Shown here: positions 9,687-21,753 of the stretch, one piece after another | Position numbering within the stretch: position 1 is the stretch's first letter | How the letters are laid out: each line of letters begins with the position of its first letter | From: Taiwanofungus camphoratus | Taxonomy: Eukaryota > Basidiomycota > Agaricomycetes > Polyporales > Taiwanofungaceae | Length of the DNA: 64,000 bases | Assembly (NCBI GenBank): GCA_003999685.1 | Contig: CP021221.1 | Location: 868,001 to 932,000, forward strand | Reading direction: 5' to 3' | Translations under genes and position numbers: made by a program | Notes under the pieces: generated by a model | The model's input: the letters and a program-made list of their open reading frames with translations, nothing else | Told to the model about the DNA's origin: nothing | Databases searched by the model: none

Positions 9687-12507
9687 GACCTGTATAGAGC
9701 ACGAATATTGGGATGAAGAGTGCCAAGGAGTACCCGCTCAAGCTTCTCGGATGTCATCGGTCCAATGTAGGGTACAGTATCAACCATATTCTGAGGTGGT
9801 GTATATGAGATGACTTCGCATTGACAAGTGACATATGACTCACATCCACATTTGCTCTTGTGAGATCCCTGAGTTCCCTGGTAGCGTCAGGATCATCTCC
9901 GATTTGCACAAATTGAACGCCAACGATGTTTGGGTGGTGTTTCTTTGCTTTGAGACTTGCAGCTATGTCAACCAGGTCTCCTTCAGGATCATCGGCTAGA
10001 AGGGGAGGAAATCATTTCTGTGAAAGTTGGCACATAAATTAATTAAGGGGACCGTACAAGCCTCGCCATCTGTGATAATGATGAGATTGAGAGGCTTGAT
10101 TTTGCGGTAGTCTGGAAGACCGACAGCCGCATCGAGCTCAGCGATATGCGCCCTCAAGATCTCCTCCAGTCTCTGGCCCGTTGGTGTCCCTCCTACAATT
10201 TTTTCCATTAGTTTGTACGATACACATCAATATCGTTTGTGTGTATACCCCTTGGCACAACCTTGTCAAAAATGCCCGCAACCGTTGTCGCATCCTAACA
10301 AAATTCGTACTGAGCGGTGCATGTTGCGTACTTGATAATATACTGACCCTGATTCCTCTATATTTATTCTTAGCATTGAGAAATTGAATTCCAACACCAG
10401 GCGAACCGCATACTATGGCCCTTGAGGCAATTCCGCAAAGAGCAGCTCTTGTTTCTGTCCAGCGGTTTCCTGCCATCTGCAAATAGGAAGTATAAGTGGT
10501 TGTGCCGCCAAAAGACAGCCCAACGTACAGAGCTAGAGTCGTCGACGAGAAAAATGACCTGATATTCGCTATGATAAATGCATGCTCAGTATGAATGTTA
10601 GGATCTGCACGAAGAGAGTCTAACTTAAGATAAGCCGACATTTCATCCGGACGTCTGTCGTCGAGAGTTGGGTTGTATCCTTCTTGTGTTTTCAAAGGCG
10701 GAGGGGGAGGTAAGTCCGACGGCAAGCCTGTCATGTTTTGTATGACTAGATTAGTATATGCCCTTCCATCGCGGGATCCAAGCCACTTCTTTGTAGCGGA
10801 TTCGACCTGAGTGAGGTCGGTAATGCTAGAATCGCTGATCTGATAGACTGGATCCAAACGGAAATAAGTATCTTTTGGAAGCCTATAATAAGACAAGATA
10901 AGCTCCAGGAAGCTAGCCCCGGCATAGACTGACCGTTCTTGATTGGCCAAATGAGCGTTGTGAGCATTCAACGCAGCACTGTATTGAAACATTGAGACCA
11001 CCCGCAATTCTAGGTCAATGTGCTGTAATGATATAGGAATATGTCAAACAGAAGGTCCCTGTTGTGAAGTATCAACTTCATACCTTTGTATAGTCAAGCT
11101 CTACAGTCTCCGCATTGAATCGGTGTCCAGACCCTATATTCACGAAAACCTTCTCTTCACCGAACAACCCGTTTGCCTCTCCAACGGCCAATCGTGTTGG
11201 ATTGCTGAGTCCTGAGAGGGCAGCATCACGAAAACGATATGATCTTGAATTGTAGGCGATAGACACTGGAGAAGAGTAAGGATGGGCAGCACAGGTCACA
11301 CGGGCAGCCTCCTGTATTGGCCATTGATAACCCATGGGAGACGAGTCAAGCTCGCCTTGGGGGGTGCCATAAGATCGAATACGTTCTGGGTCAGCCTTCG
11401 AGTAGATGGGCATGGTCGTCACAAATGTCTAAACATTCTCATCGCATCAGTCAAAATTTATGTTGGCAGAATTGAATAAGTACTTTAGTGGTCTTCCTAG
11501 GTGTCGTTACTGCCTCCTCTATTGGTAATCCCACTAGCGTATCGGGACTACCGGTATATTTCTTTACGATGTTCTTGAACGTATCTTCAAAGACGCCCTC
11601 TGTGCTCTGGAGGTCACAATGGTCACCATCCGTGCACAACCGTAACTTCGACATTAATTCGCAATACTCTTGCCATGCAGTGGTACAATCAAGACCGAGG
11701 CGGCCAATTAGTAGTGCAATCAAGCCACCGGATGACGCCCCGCAAATCAAATCAAATGCTTCACAAGGGGCTGCCGGATGATTCCTGTCCGTGGAGATTT
11801 CCTTCATTATATGGTCAAGTACAATGAGCCCAGACAAGCCATAGATGCCACTGCCGTCAAGGCAAAGAATGTACTTCCTATTTGATAGCGGACGTAAGCG
11901 ACTGTTGACCGCGGTGGGTGGTTTGTCGGCCACAAAACTCCAGTGTGCGTCCGGGCTATTCATATAAGGCTTGAGTGCAACCTACACAAGCATCATCTTA
12001 ATTGAAAGTTACGAAACAAGGGGGGAACAGTACGGGCGTCCCGAGAGAGAATTCGTTGAGATTCCAACATAGGACCCGATCGACATTCGAAATCCTACAC
12101 GATTGGTCACGACCATGTATGTTTCACCGCAAAGCAGACGCACGCGTAATGATTGTCCTTGATATGGTCTATTCTCCAGGGACGATGGAACTGGATGGAT
12201 TTGGACAGGGACGTTTGAACGGCCGGATGAGACTCGGTTGGAGTTAACGGGTTGCAAAACGCATAGTTCTTGTAGCGCACGTTCTGAATAAGATACATTG
12301 AATTACTCAGAAGTGTAATGGTCCACTTCGAGTGGTGTCAACATTCCTTGCAAGTTTTGTAATTTGAATGAGACAGACCTCCCTACCCGCTTCCTCTTCA
12401 GCATCAGTTCCGGCCCTGATCTCAGAACAGTCGTCATCGTTGTATAGGGCCGCGTGGTTACGGTTTTGGACATTTATGATAGTGTATACGCCTGTTGCAA
12501 GAGTCAT
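9683..12507 (-). CDS. Beta-trefoil + patatin phospholipase + vWA fusion, 740 aa
   Basis: Three-domain protein from twelve exons: 12507-12379, 12325-12144, 12094-12034, 11981-11484, 11428-11084, 11022-10625, 10568-10529, 10476-10348, 10294-10249, 10192-10058, 9995-9844, 9790-9683. They sum to 2223 bases with every junction in phase. Residues 1 to about 145 are a ricin-B-like beta-trefoil (GVYTIINVQ, MYLIQNVRYKNYA, LCWNLNEFSLGTPVALKP, HWSFVAD). About 158-470 is a patatin-like acyl hydrolase with the oxyanion loop LDGSGIYGLSG, the nucleophile elbow GASSG near 203 and the catalytic Asp in DAALSGLSNP near 358, so the Ser-Asp dyad is intact. From about 540 there is a von Willebrand A domain with a complete MIDAS: DDSSS, the Thr of GGTPTG and the Asp of IITDGEA. 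There is no signal peptide or membrane segment. Predicted: a cytosolic lectin-guided phospholipase or lysophospholipase. Intron 1 uses a weak GTCTGT donor. Confidence 0.8.
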
Positions 12508-14236
12508 TTCTAACGTGCAGTGCAGGATAAAAATCAGTCGGCTTAGGGACAAGTCTCGACGCACGATATGATATCTGCTGAGTACCTCGAGCAACCGAGT
12601 CGGGGATTGCCAGCCTTTATGTCTACCACGTAAATGCTGCAATACCCCAAACTTTCAAATTATGACTTAGTATCCAGGGTCCTGGGTGCTAATTGGGACT
12701 TGAAGCCATTATCAGGTTGAGCCGGCTTAACTTGTCTTTTCGACGCACTGAAGCGTCGAAAGCCATGAGTATGGCAGTTAAGGCCCACAACCAAAGGGGT
12801 CAAAGTCCGGTGAGCATCAGATCCTGCCCATTACACCTGCTTCTCGGATGAACATCGTATGTAGGCTCCCCACCGGACCACGACGATGATCCATCGCATG
12901 TAATCGCCTCGTTGCAGTGTTCCAATTCAGACATGGTATTGTCACTAGTGCTTTGCCATTCTCGATCCCCAGCAAGGTCGATCGGTGACGACACTTTGCA
13001 CGGGCTAGACTGAGACATTGCAACGCGACGCATAAGATGGAGGAATCGAGTCTCGCCGAGCACTACTTAGAATGAGCTGATCAGGTCGTAAACCGGGAAC
13101 AAGCGAGGTGCAATCCAGACGTCGTCTGTCATGCCATTCAAGTCAGGAACCTACAAGAACGTTCAACTCGACAAATGAATGCATGCATTGCTCCACTTGA
13201 ACGATAGGCAGCCCCAGGCCATTCTAGAAGCAGACGAAGTTACCCAGCTTGAAGAGAGCTGGTGGGTCTGGGATTAGCCACACATACCGGGACACGAACG
13301 AAAAGTTTTCAGATACTAATTGGTCACTTGAGAGGAACGCATTTGACGAACACAGCAGAGGAATGGCCCAGATGTACGTCTCATCCAAAGTAGTCAGGCC
13401 TTTGAAAGAAAATGTTTGCATCCATATATAATGTTATGGAACCTCGTGCAACGGCGGAAAGATTTCTGAGATCCGGGAGGTCGCGGGGATACTTGGCCCT
13501 CTATCTGTCGCTGGCATAAGGCGATCAATGGGCACCACCTCGACCGGTCGGCAAGTTGCAACAGGTCCAGCACACTGTGAGTTATGCTCAAATACATAGA
13601 CTGAGAACTCCCAAAAATCCACAAATCAGACTATTGGCATATGTTGTATGCAGGAGAACGTGCACGTGTCGAGAATGTCTACTTGGATCTGCCCTTGCGA
13701 CTGACCATAGGCCCGACGTGGCGGGTTTGTTTTGTGCTTCAACCACGCTGTCGTGCCACGCAAAGCTCCCTCTCTTCTGTAAACGACTAGAATCACCAAG
13801 CACCTACCTTGAACGTCAGATGCAGTTTAGTGGATCTTTAATCTAAGCGACTTATCAGAATATATACAACGCTGTGCGTTGTGTACTTATACTTATTTAA
13901 AGTAACTTATTATCCCAAAAAATCTCTGTCTCGCTGCCTGATGCTTGATCATTCATTACTTTTGACATTCATGTCGCGAGGGTGACCCAAATAGAGTTTG
14001 GCACGACATGTAAGTCAGCACTACAATGACGTAACGACGCGCGACAAAGAGAGCTGAAAGACGGTGTCAGCCGTCGCCTCATCTTGAGAGCTAGCTGGCA
14101 GTATAGTGCCAACGATATTGATTAGTGCCAGCACAATCAAAAAAAATACATAGGAAATGATGGCAGAAATGCGAACGACAAAGTCCGGAATCTCAGAATG
14201 TCACAACAACATACGACCAGCTGAATCCAGCCAGCC
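12508..14236. other. 1.7 kb with unrecognised frames
   Basis: This holds the promoter of the fusion gene (upstream of 12507) and a possible but unrecognised minus-strand gene at about 13067-13803, listed separately. From 13850 to 14236 I see nothing except AT-rich sequence near 13880 and the 3' flank of the disordered-protein gene. Confidence 0.4.
13067..13803 (-). CDS. Candidate multi-exon gene, not recognised
   Basis: Several minus-strand segments have protein-like composition: 13622-13437 (FSVYVFEHNSQCAGPVATCR, then VEVVPIDRLMPATDRG), 13400-13280 (DQLVSENFSFVSR) and a closing segment ending in VWIAPRLFPVYDLISSF with a TAA at 13067. Possible 40-60 base introns connect them, but I could not find one splice model that keeps all segments in frame. 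It may be a decayed gene or a set of chance frames. No family recognised. It sits immediately upstream of the patatin fusion on the same strand. Confidence 0.25.
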
Positions 14237-16113
14237 TTAAGAATAGCGCTCGTGATATGACGAGGAGCCGCCCGATCTGGAGCTTCCGCTGAGTCATTGC
14301 TGACCTCAGTACATCGGTTGACGAGTTTTGTAGATGATGGCACCTACCTTGGTCTCTGATGGTTGCGGTGCTCTAGTTCGATGATACTGGGTGAGCCATA
14401 TCGATGCTCCCTGGAAGTAGACCCGTAAGTAGGATCTGAATGATGATTCGGTCGTGACCTGTATCTGGTTTCTGGGTCAGTGGAACCACGTCTAGGTCCA
14501 GATGTCAGCTCGATGCTGCACGACAAAGTTCCAAACACTTACCCCGAAGATGAGGATCGGTCACTGGGATCGATAAAAATAATATTCGGAGACCGACTAG
14601 ACTCGCGGTGTTCGTAAGAGAGTTTTGGGCTGAAGAGGTTCTCAGTCACTCAGTTTACTCATGATGATTGCCGAGCTCACTAATGGCCGTCCCCATCATA
14701 TGGACGAGAAGACGTATATGATTTGTGCGAAGAGTCGTGTGCCCTATATAACACACTCAGGTACAGATCTCTTGAAAAGAAGCTATATCTATACCTTCTG
14801 CGGGAAGGCTGGCTTGGACGGTGAGATCGCCCATCATCCATATAGAAGCTGTCGTCCGAACGGGTTCTGCTCGAAGAGGTATCATCATCAAATCCTGCCC
14901 TAGAAATTGAAGTTTGAGCTTGAGCGTGCTCGGATGAGAGACAGTTGAAGACGACTGACCGGCATATCTCACGGCCACGCTCGTCCTGAATGATAACGGG
15001 ACGAGGGCGCTGTGGCCTATAATTCCCACTGAAATCTCCGACGCTGAAAGACGTTGAGAGTCACGCAAGGTCCGGAGGTTAGGTGAGCAGGCATATAGTG
15101 TACAAGAAACGAACACGCATTTACCGAGTGATCTCGTTGCCGTCCTCGTCCTCGAAGATTACTGGAGCACCGCCGGAGATGATGTAATAAGTGTCTTTTT
15201 CACCATAAACCCCACGCTGCACTACAACAACGACCGGCGGGTACTCGTCGTCCACCAGGTGTCTCTCCTCCCATGGGGTATTTGGATAAATGGGCTGCAC
15301 GTGGATGTCATCAGTTCCGGGATGTCCAAGGCGAACACAGCGGTGTCTATGTACCCTCTGTACAGGATCCCTCTCCTTGTATGGCACCTTATATGCAGAG
15401 CGTTCACGCCGACGCGTTGAGGATTGCAACACATCGGACTGGATGCCATCTAGTGGGGCGCTATTGACCATCAATGGCTGATGCCTTGCCTCGTGTACTG
15501 TGCCCATCTGAATGGGGCCTGCCGTGACCATCTCCCGAGGGTTGTACCTTGGGGTTCCTCGCATAGGAGTGGTGGCCTCGGATGCCGGAGCGTACGTGCC
15601 ATGGTCTGCAAATGCCTCCTGCAAGCGACTAAGTGAGCTTTCCCGCTGAACGATCGGTACTGGACTGTCGGGACGAGACGGAATCTCTACGAAAGATTCA
15701 GTGTCATCAGACGGCGTGTGATGTAGCCCGGGATGGGCTTCGGGATAGTCCTCAACGGTTGCGTGATACGATCTGCTGCGCTGCAGGTTCTGGGTGACAA
15801 GTTCAAAGATTGAGATGGTACTTTGAGTGTGAGGACTCCGAGAACAGTCGTATTTACCTCATCCCCTCTGTAATACGCCTTAAACGTCCAACTGTTAGAC
15901 AGCTTAGCGACGACCGTACAACTATTCCTCACTTACCCCTCCATCTGTTGCTCTTGATTTCTTCGAAAGCACTCTGCGCCAGGCAGAACGAGGTTCCCGC
16001 TCATACCCCTGTTCGTCGTAGCCATAATCATAATGACTATACTCAGGCTCATAGTCTTCATAATATGCATTCTCCTTTGGGGAGCGGCGGAGAGTTGGAA
16101 AGAGACGAGGCAT
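14237..16113 (-). CDS. Intrinsically disordered protein, many small exons
   Basis: Function unknown. Starts at MPRLFPTLRRSPKENAYYED (16113) and continues through about nine short exons to a TAA at 14237. The first part is Tyr/Glu/Asp-rich (EDYEPEYSHYDYGYDEQGY). The long exon near 15624-15124 has VEIPSRPDSPVPI-type Pro/Ser text and then a more ordered block (VVVVVQRGVYGEKDTYYIIS and APVIFEDEDGNEITR). That block is echoed by PVIIQDERGREICR in the next exon, a small internal repeat of an xVIxxDExGxEIxR unit. The C-terminal exons are Arg/Ser/Asp-rich (SRTRSDDSFYMDDG, SGSSRSGG). Introns are 50-90 bases. Exon borders in the last third are less certain. Probably a lineage-specific scaffold or nuclear protein; no enzyme motif is present. 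Confidence 0.6.
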
Positions 16114-16779
16114 ATTCAAAATACAACTAGTTGGGAAAAGTCAATCAGTCCGTTAGGGAAACGTACATCAGCTCTGCGCCTCAAAGCTTCAGTCTGAAGG
16201 TGTGTTGGTGGTGAAAGGAGTAAAGGCAGTGCAACACTGCTGCTAGCCTTAGACCCGAAGCATGCGTATGCAGCGCTTAATATAGGCGAACGGCGTGGAT
16301 GACATGCGGAGGCCTGGTTGAAGAAGCTATGCAATGAAAGGCAGGTACTGTATCTTGAACGCAAGTTGAGCGCGTGCTGTAGCATTGATATGGGCTTGTG
16401 CTTAGTTGCGCGCCGGTGTGAAGGGTAGACGTTGTGCGGAACCTCAGTGTAATGAGACGGTACCAACTTTCGGCATCAGACGGCTGAATGCTACAGAATA
16501 CTTAATACGATGTTCGGTAAAGCGCACCATTACCTTGGGGATACCGGTGAGCAAGCGGATAGAAACATAATGTTGCTTCCTAATAGATTTTGCTACAGCG
16601 GTAATGACATGAATTCTTGGGAGGGCCGATGCTTGCAATACACCAGAGCCGTCATACGACGATATAGATTACATCTGTCACAGTATGAGATACGGCTCTA
16701 AAATGCGATCTCGTCTGTACCAGGACTTACGACTTCTATGATACTCATTTACAAATTTCTTCAACTGCACACACCCTTC
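16114..16779. other. 670 bases between two minus-strand genes
   Basis: Promoter and leader of the disordered-protein gene plus the 3' flank of the ZNRD2-like gene. No additional gene seen; the open frames here have no protein-like features. Confidence 0.45.
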
Positions 16780-17942
16780 TCATAGCGCATGTGCCTGATT
16801 CCCGCTCGATTGCAATTGCTTGACCTCCCTCAGCGCCTGTGAAACCCTGCTTATGGCATCAGCAGTCTGCGCAACCAGCGAAGGCTCTAAGATGGGCCCG
16901 CTCGATAGGAACTTAAGTCGATCTGAAAGTGCGTGCAAAGTAAGTTCAAGAGATTGTACAGACGCTTCAATGGCAGAAGAGGTTGAGAATGCTGCAAGCT
17001 ACGGGTGAGGTTATCAGTCCAATTGAAAGAATACCCAGGTTTCGTTGTACTCACATTTGCAGCATTTGGTGCTTGAAGTGTCACATTTGAGGTTGTCTGA
17101 GAGGCTACGCATTCAAGCTTTCTGGTCTGAAGAAGAACAGGCTATACATACATCGTGCTTCGCCGCATCCTTGCCATTGCCTATTGCTTGCGGAGCGGAC
17201 ACAAGTGATTGTGGTGTCATTGGCTGGTCATATTGGGGTCGGGATGTATTCGATGGACTGACAGACACCAGATGACCTTGGCCGCGTGCGCCTTTCTCAT
17301 CGACATATACAGTGCCGCATACCACACACTCCTGCAAAAAGCAGCGCGCTCAGCAGGGAAAATCCACCATGAAGCGCGACAAGTCACTAACTTGACGCGG
17401 GTCCTTTTCAGATCCAGTCTTGGGTGGTCGAACGAGAGGGATACCATAACAGCTGGGATTAAGACACTCGGTTGCAAGTAAAGCCCATCCTTTTAGCATG
17501 CGCTTCCCAATCTCAGCAGATGCCGTGTCCGATTGTTGTCTACGTCGTTGTATCTCTTCTGTATCCATTGGCAGTGCAAATGTCGGAGAGCTCAACGCGC
17601 TGGATATCTCCGTCAGCGGAGTCGACGAACGTGAGTCATGACTGCTGGAAGTAGCGCTAGACGAGGATTGTGCATTGGTATCGGCAGCCGTGAGCGTGGT
17701 TTGAAAACTTGGAGATGTGGTCGGTGCAGATGGAGTTGCATCGCAATTGGCACAAAACCAGGAAGTAGGAGAAGAAGGCGAGCGCATGAGAGGGATTTTG
17801 GAGCACTTTGAACATATGTGTCGGTCAGAACCTAATGAAAATTAAATGAAACGCAAAAAAGCATCTCGAAATGGATCTCACTCACCCAACCTTTGAGCAT
17901 GTACTCACCAAGTTTTCCAGAGACATCCACAATGGTACTCAT
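16780..17942 (-). CDS. ZNRD2/SSSCA1-like double zinc-ribbon protein
   Basis: Homologue of human ZNRD2 (Sjogren/scleroderma autoantigen 1, p27), whose cellular role is poorly defined and linked to mitosis and tankyrase binding. Exon 1 (17942-17882) gives VDVSGKLGEYMLKGWV and joins through the GTGAGA donor to an exon starting at 17831. Four cysteines then form the first ribbon (CSKC and CANC). A Ser/Thr-rich linker leads to the second family block EIGKRMLKGWALLATECL, with its ribbon cysteines in CLNPSC and CVVC. After that come a Pro/Ser stretch and a helical C-terminus (VQSLELTLHALSDRLKFLSS). The duplicated M-L-K-G-W core gives two copies of the domain in one protein, the usual fungal arrangement. 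A nearby stronger-looking GTGAGT donor would shift the frame, so the in-frame one four bases later was chosen. Confidence 0.8.
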
Positions 17943-18121
17943 AATGAAGAGAAACCCGACAGAAAGCTGGGACTTTTGGAGATCAAATGATTCCACTCAT
18001 GATGGGAAGGGCACGTGGGGTAAATATGAGTTCCACGTCGATCAAGACTCAGAGGGCGCTTCAAGTACCGGTCCTCAGCTAGCATTGTCATTCTGGCCTT
18101 TCTTACCTAGTGCTGTTGTCC
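17943..18121. promoter_or_regulatory. Shared 179-base divergent promoter
   Basis: Lies between the start codons of the ZNRD2-like gene (minus) and the EDEM-type mannosidase gene (plus). A perfect CACGTG E-box (GGGCACGTGGGG) occurs near 18011-18016. No TATA box is obvious. Confidence 0.55.
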
Positions 18122-21100
18122 ATGAAGTGGCCAACACACTGGCCTAAAGTTGTGCTGTCGCTGCTTATTGTAGGTTTAGAAAGTCACATATGGTCTTACA
18201 ATCACGTTGCGGGCTTGGCGGAAGGTGCAGAATGGACAAGTGCCCGAAAGTCGATTGCCAGGTATGTTCCATTCGGCGTAATCGTACAACTGTTGCGACT
18301 ATTTCCTTTTCTTAGAGAGAAGACTCGTGCACTGTGGTATCACGGATTCGATAGTTATATGCAATATGGTGAGTGCTCTTGTCCAAGTTCACTCTTGAAC
18401 TCACGTTTCTGACGTTGGTAGCATTTCCGCTGGATGAGGTGATCGCAATTGTTCGCTCCTGTGTTCCAGTGTCTCACGTCTGTGATAGCTTGCCCCACTG
18501 TCTTGCAGTGGCAAGGGGCCTGACTGGCACAATCCGTAAGTAGGATCTACCCACATCTCCCTATCTTAATTGACACTGTGTGCCAGTGCAAATATTGCGT
18601 CTAATGACGTAGCTGGAAACTTTTCTGTGACTCTGGTCGATGCTCTCGACACATTCGTTGTTCTCAACGATCCTCCGGGGTTCGAGCGCGCCGTGCGAAA
18701 CGTCATCGACTGGGTCTCTTTTGACGTGAACACCAAGCCGCAGGTGTTTGAGACTACCATTCGAGTGCTTGGAGGTCTGCTTTCAGCACATTTATTTGCG
18801 AATCAGACGGCGCAGCCTTTCCATCTTCCCTGGTACCGCGGCGAGCTTCTCGCTATGGCACACGACCTGGGGACGAGACTGTTACCTGCATTCACGACCC
18901 CCACCGGAATTCCTTATGCTAGGGTGGTTACTGTCCATGCTTCCTATGATACTAGGAAACTTATTTAGATATGCAGATAAATCTCCGACGTGGCCTTGTG
19001 AAGGGCGAGTCCATGGACACATGTGTGTACCTTATCTCTATGTACCTTGGCCTGAGTATGAATATGTACACCAGGCACTGCTGGTGCAGGATCACTCATT
19101 CTGGAATTTGGTACACTAAGTCGCCTCACTGGCGACACACGATTCGAAACAGCTGCTTACAAGGCCTTCTTTGCCCTCTGGAATCGGAAGTCAGACATCG
19201 GCCTTTTAGGCAATACCATACATACTTGGACTGGGGTGTGTTCATGTCATCGCTGCTCAATTGCTATATTGATGATATGAAATTTCATGATAGTTATGGT
19301 TGCACCCTGAGGTAAGCAGCATAGGTGCAGGAATCGATTCATTCTATGAATATGCTTTGAAATGGTATGTTCTAAGTGGTGCGTGTCCTTGTGTTTGCTT
19401 ATTTCTTCCTTTCACTGACTTGGTATCGATGAGCGTAGGCGAAGTTGAGTTTTTGGATGTATGGCTGGAGGCATACGCTGCCATCATGCGATACACTCGA
19501 GCTCCAGATGGTTTTTGGGTGGGTCAGCTCAGTGACATATCATGTTCACTGATTGAGATTGAGTCTTCTAGTATCGCAACGTGAACATTCATACTGTGAG
19601 TTATTGGTGGTAACGCCAGCAGTTTCCAACGGTCATATAAACGCGCCCAGGGAGACATGTCCTACGCTACGTTCGACTCTTTATCCGCTTTTTGGCCTGG
19701 ACTACAGGTATTGGCTGGTGATGTCGAGAACGCGATCAAGTCACACATGACATGTAGGTGACGTAAACTATTCGAGCTTCGTAACTTCCCGTTTATGATC
19801 CATATCTATGTAGTCTGGAATGTCTGGAGAAAGGCTGCCGGACTACCTGAAGTTTGGGACATGGGTTTTCGACAAGCGACATCAATGCAGTATCCGTTGC
19901 GACCAGGTCAGTACAAGACAGTGATGGAGTTGCTTGCCAAGTATATATGACCCAACACTACTTCAGAGTTTGTTGAGTCAACGTGGTATCTGTACCGGGT
20001 AAGCCTTTGTAAGCGTAATCACCTTCGTGTCCTCACCTTATGCTCTAGGCTACTCGCGATCCCTTCTATCTTGATGTAGCAGGTATGCACTTTTCTCTGG
20101 GCTGGTTGCATCGCACCCGCTCACAAGCTGTACCAGAACGGATTCTCAATGACATCACCATACGTTCCAAAGTAGAATGCGGACTTGCAGGAATCCGCGA
20201 CCTTCGCACGAATGCACGGGAGGATCGCATGGAGTCATTTGTACTATCGGAGACACTGAAGGTTGGCATATCCGGCTTACTGTGGAAGGTTACTTACCCT
20301 GCGGTTCCAGTATCTTTATTTATTGTTTGACGAGGAGAATCCCATTCATGCTGATGACTCTAATTATGTCTTGACGACCGAAGGCCATATCTTATGGCTC
20401 GATCGGGACCGCTTGAAACCGATCTCACCAGTGCGGCGAAAACTGCGCGGCGTCGAACATCACCAATGTCCTGCATACCAGTCACCTCTTGTGGCGTACG
20501 ACAATTGGACTGCGGATGTAGGCTTATCAGCCGGTATAACTTCTCGGGCGGATGCGGATTATGTACGAGAGCTGGTAGGCTTTCGGCCCCTCGATAGAGA
20601 TGCGACGTCGTGGCGTCCAGATGGATGGTGTGAAATTCCAAAAATGACGCTCTATGTATGTGCTGTGTATTGATCTATCTTGATCTGTTTCTCATTTCCT
20701 CGAATATCAGACATATGACTTTATTCTGTCTTCTGGGGGCCAGGTTGTCCCTGAAGACATGCACCCAGCTGCAGACAAACTTGTGTCTGTTCCCGACGGC
20801 TATCTCTTACGCAATGTGACCGGCATTCGAGCACATATCGTAAGTCGCCTCGATGGCAAAGGTTATGACGTAACAAAGCGTGAGTACACAAACGTCGGGT
20901 GGCCTATTCATTCTGACTTAGATTGCTAGTCGGTCCATACGCTGTGAAAACGGGACAAATCGTTTACGTCAATGATAGCGAACTCATTTTGGCACCATTA
21001 GATGTCAATAGCGCGCTTGATGGTGAAGGCGGCTCCCGCCCACCGGAGTTAGAGCTGCGCTTCTATTTGGATTACGTCGACCCGCTGCTCCGTTTGCATC

Positions 21101-21675
21101 CTGCGATGAATGAAGTGATTACTGAATCGATCGTGACAGCGTCCACTGCACTGTTCGGAGCAGATCCCACAGCGCCTCAATCTATACCCGGCCAGGCCAA
21201 GCTGCGATTTGGACACGGAGAGGGCGTCCGCGTTACCCAGGAACACTCGAACCCGTATGGATGTCGACCATATACACAGAGCTTCGAGAATGACGCCATC
21301 CTTGTCCGACGTGGAGAGTGCACGTTCTTGGAGAAGCTGGTTTTGGCGCAAGCTGCAGGTGCTTCAGGTGTCGTGGTAGTCAGTGATGAGGAGACACAGA
21401 TAAACCCATCCGCAGACGTCAGTGAACTTTCTACTGTGGATGACCTGATCGGCGACGTTGTAATCGTGGTGCTAAGACGGTCAGCGGGAGAGGTCGTCTC
21501 ATCTATGCTAAATCTCGCCAATAAGGATGGGATTGGACAAGTCATGGTGACGATCGAACCAGGAAGACAGTCGGCCACGGGCGATCGGGGTGAGGAAAGA
21601 AACAACTCCAGAGATATTAATCGCGTACTGTATCTGAACGGTCATCCATTACTGAACACGAGACTATTAGTCTGA
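18122..21675 (+). CDS. MNL1: EDEM-family GH47 alpha-mannosidase with PA domain
   Basis: ER glycoprotein-quality-control mannosidase that trims N-glycans of misfolded proteins for ER-associated degradation. Begins at the ATG at 18122, giving a hydrophobic signal segment ([20 protein letters not shown]). About fifteen short introns. GH47 blocks follow in order: [126 protein letters not shown] and the closing [10 protein letters not shown]. Near the C-terminus a protease-associated domain is visible ([31 protein letters not shown]), an arrangement as in EDEM3-like members. It converges on the APRT gene with 78 bases between the stop codons. The luminal Cys residues expected of the family are present at least in part. 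Confidence 0.9.
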
Positions 21676-21753
21676 GTCTTTTCTCAGACTGACGAAATTC
21701 ATCAAGACGTTCTGATCCCAACAAAAGTTACAACATGTTAATGGATACAACTA

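Noticed and set aside
17831-17942. Possible frameshift in the first zinc ribbon of the ZNRD2-like gene
   Set aside because: Using the GTGAGA donor at 17881 instead of the GTGAGT four bases earlier restores the frame and gives MLKGWV continuing into CSKC.
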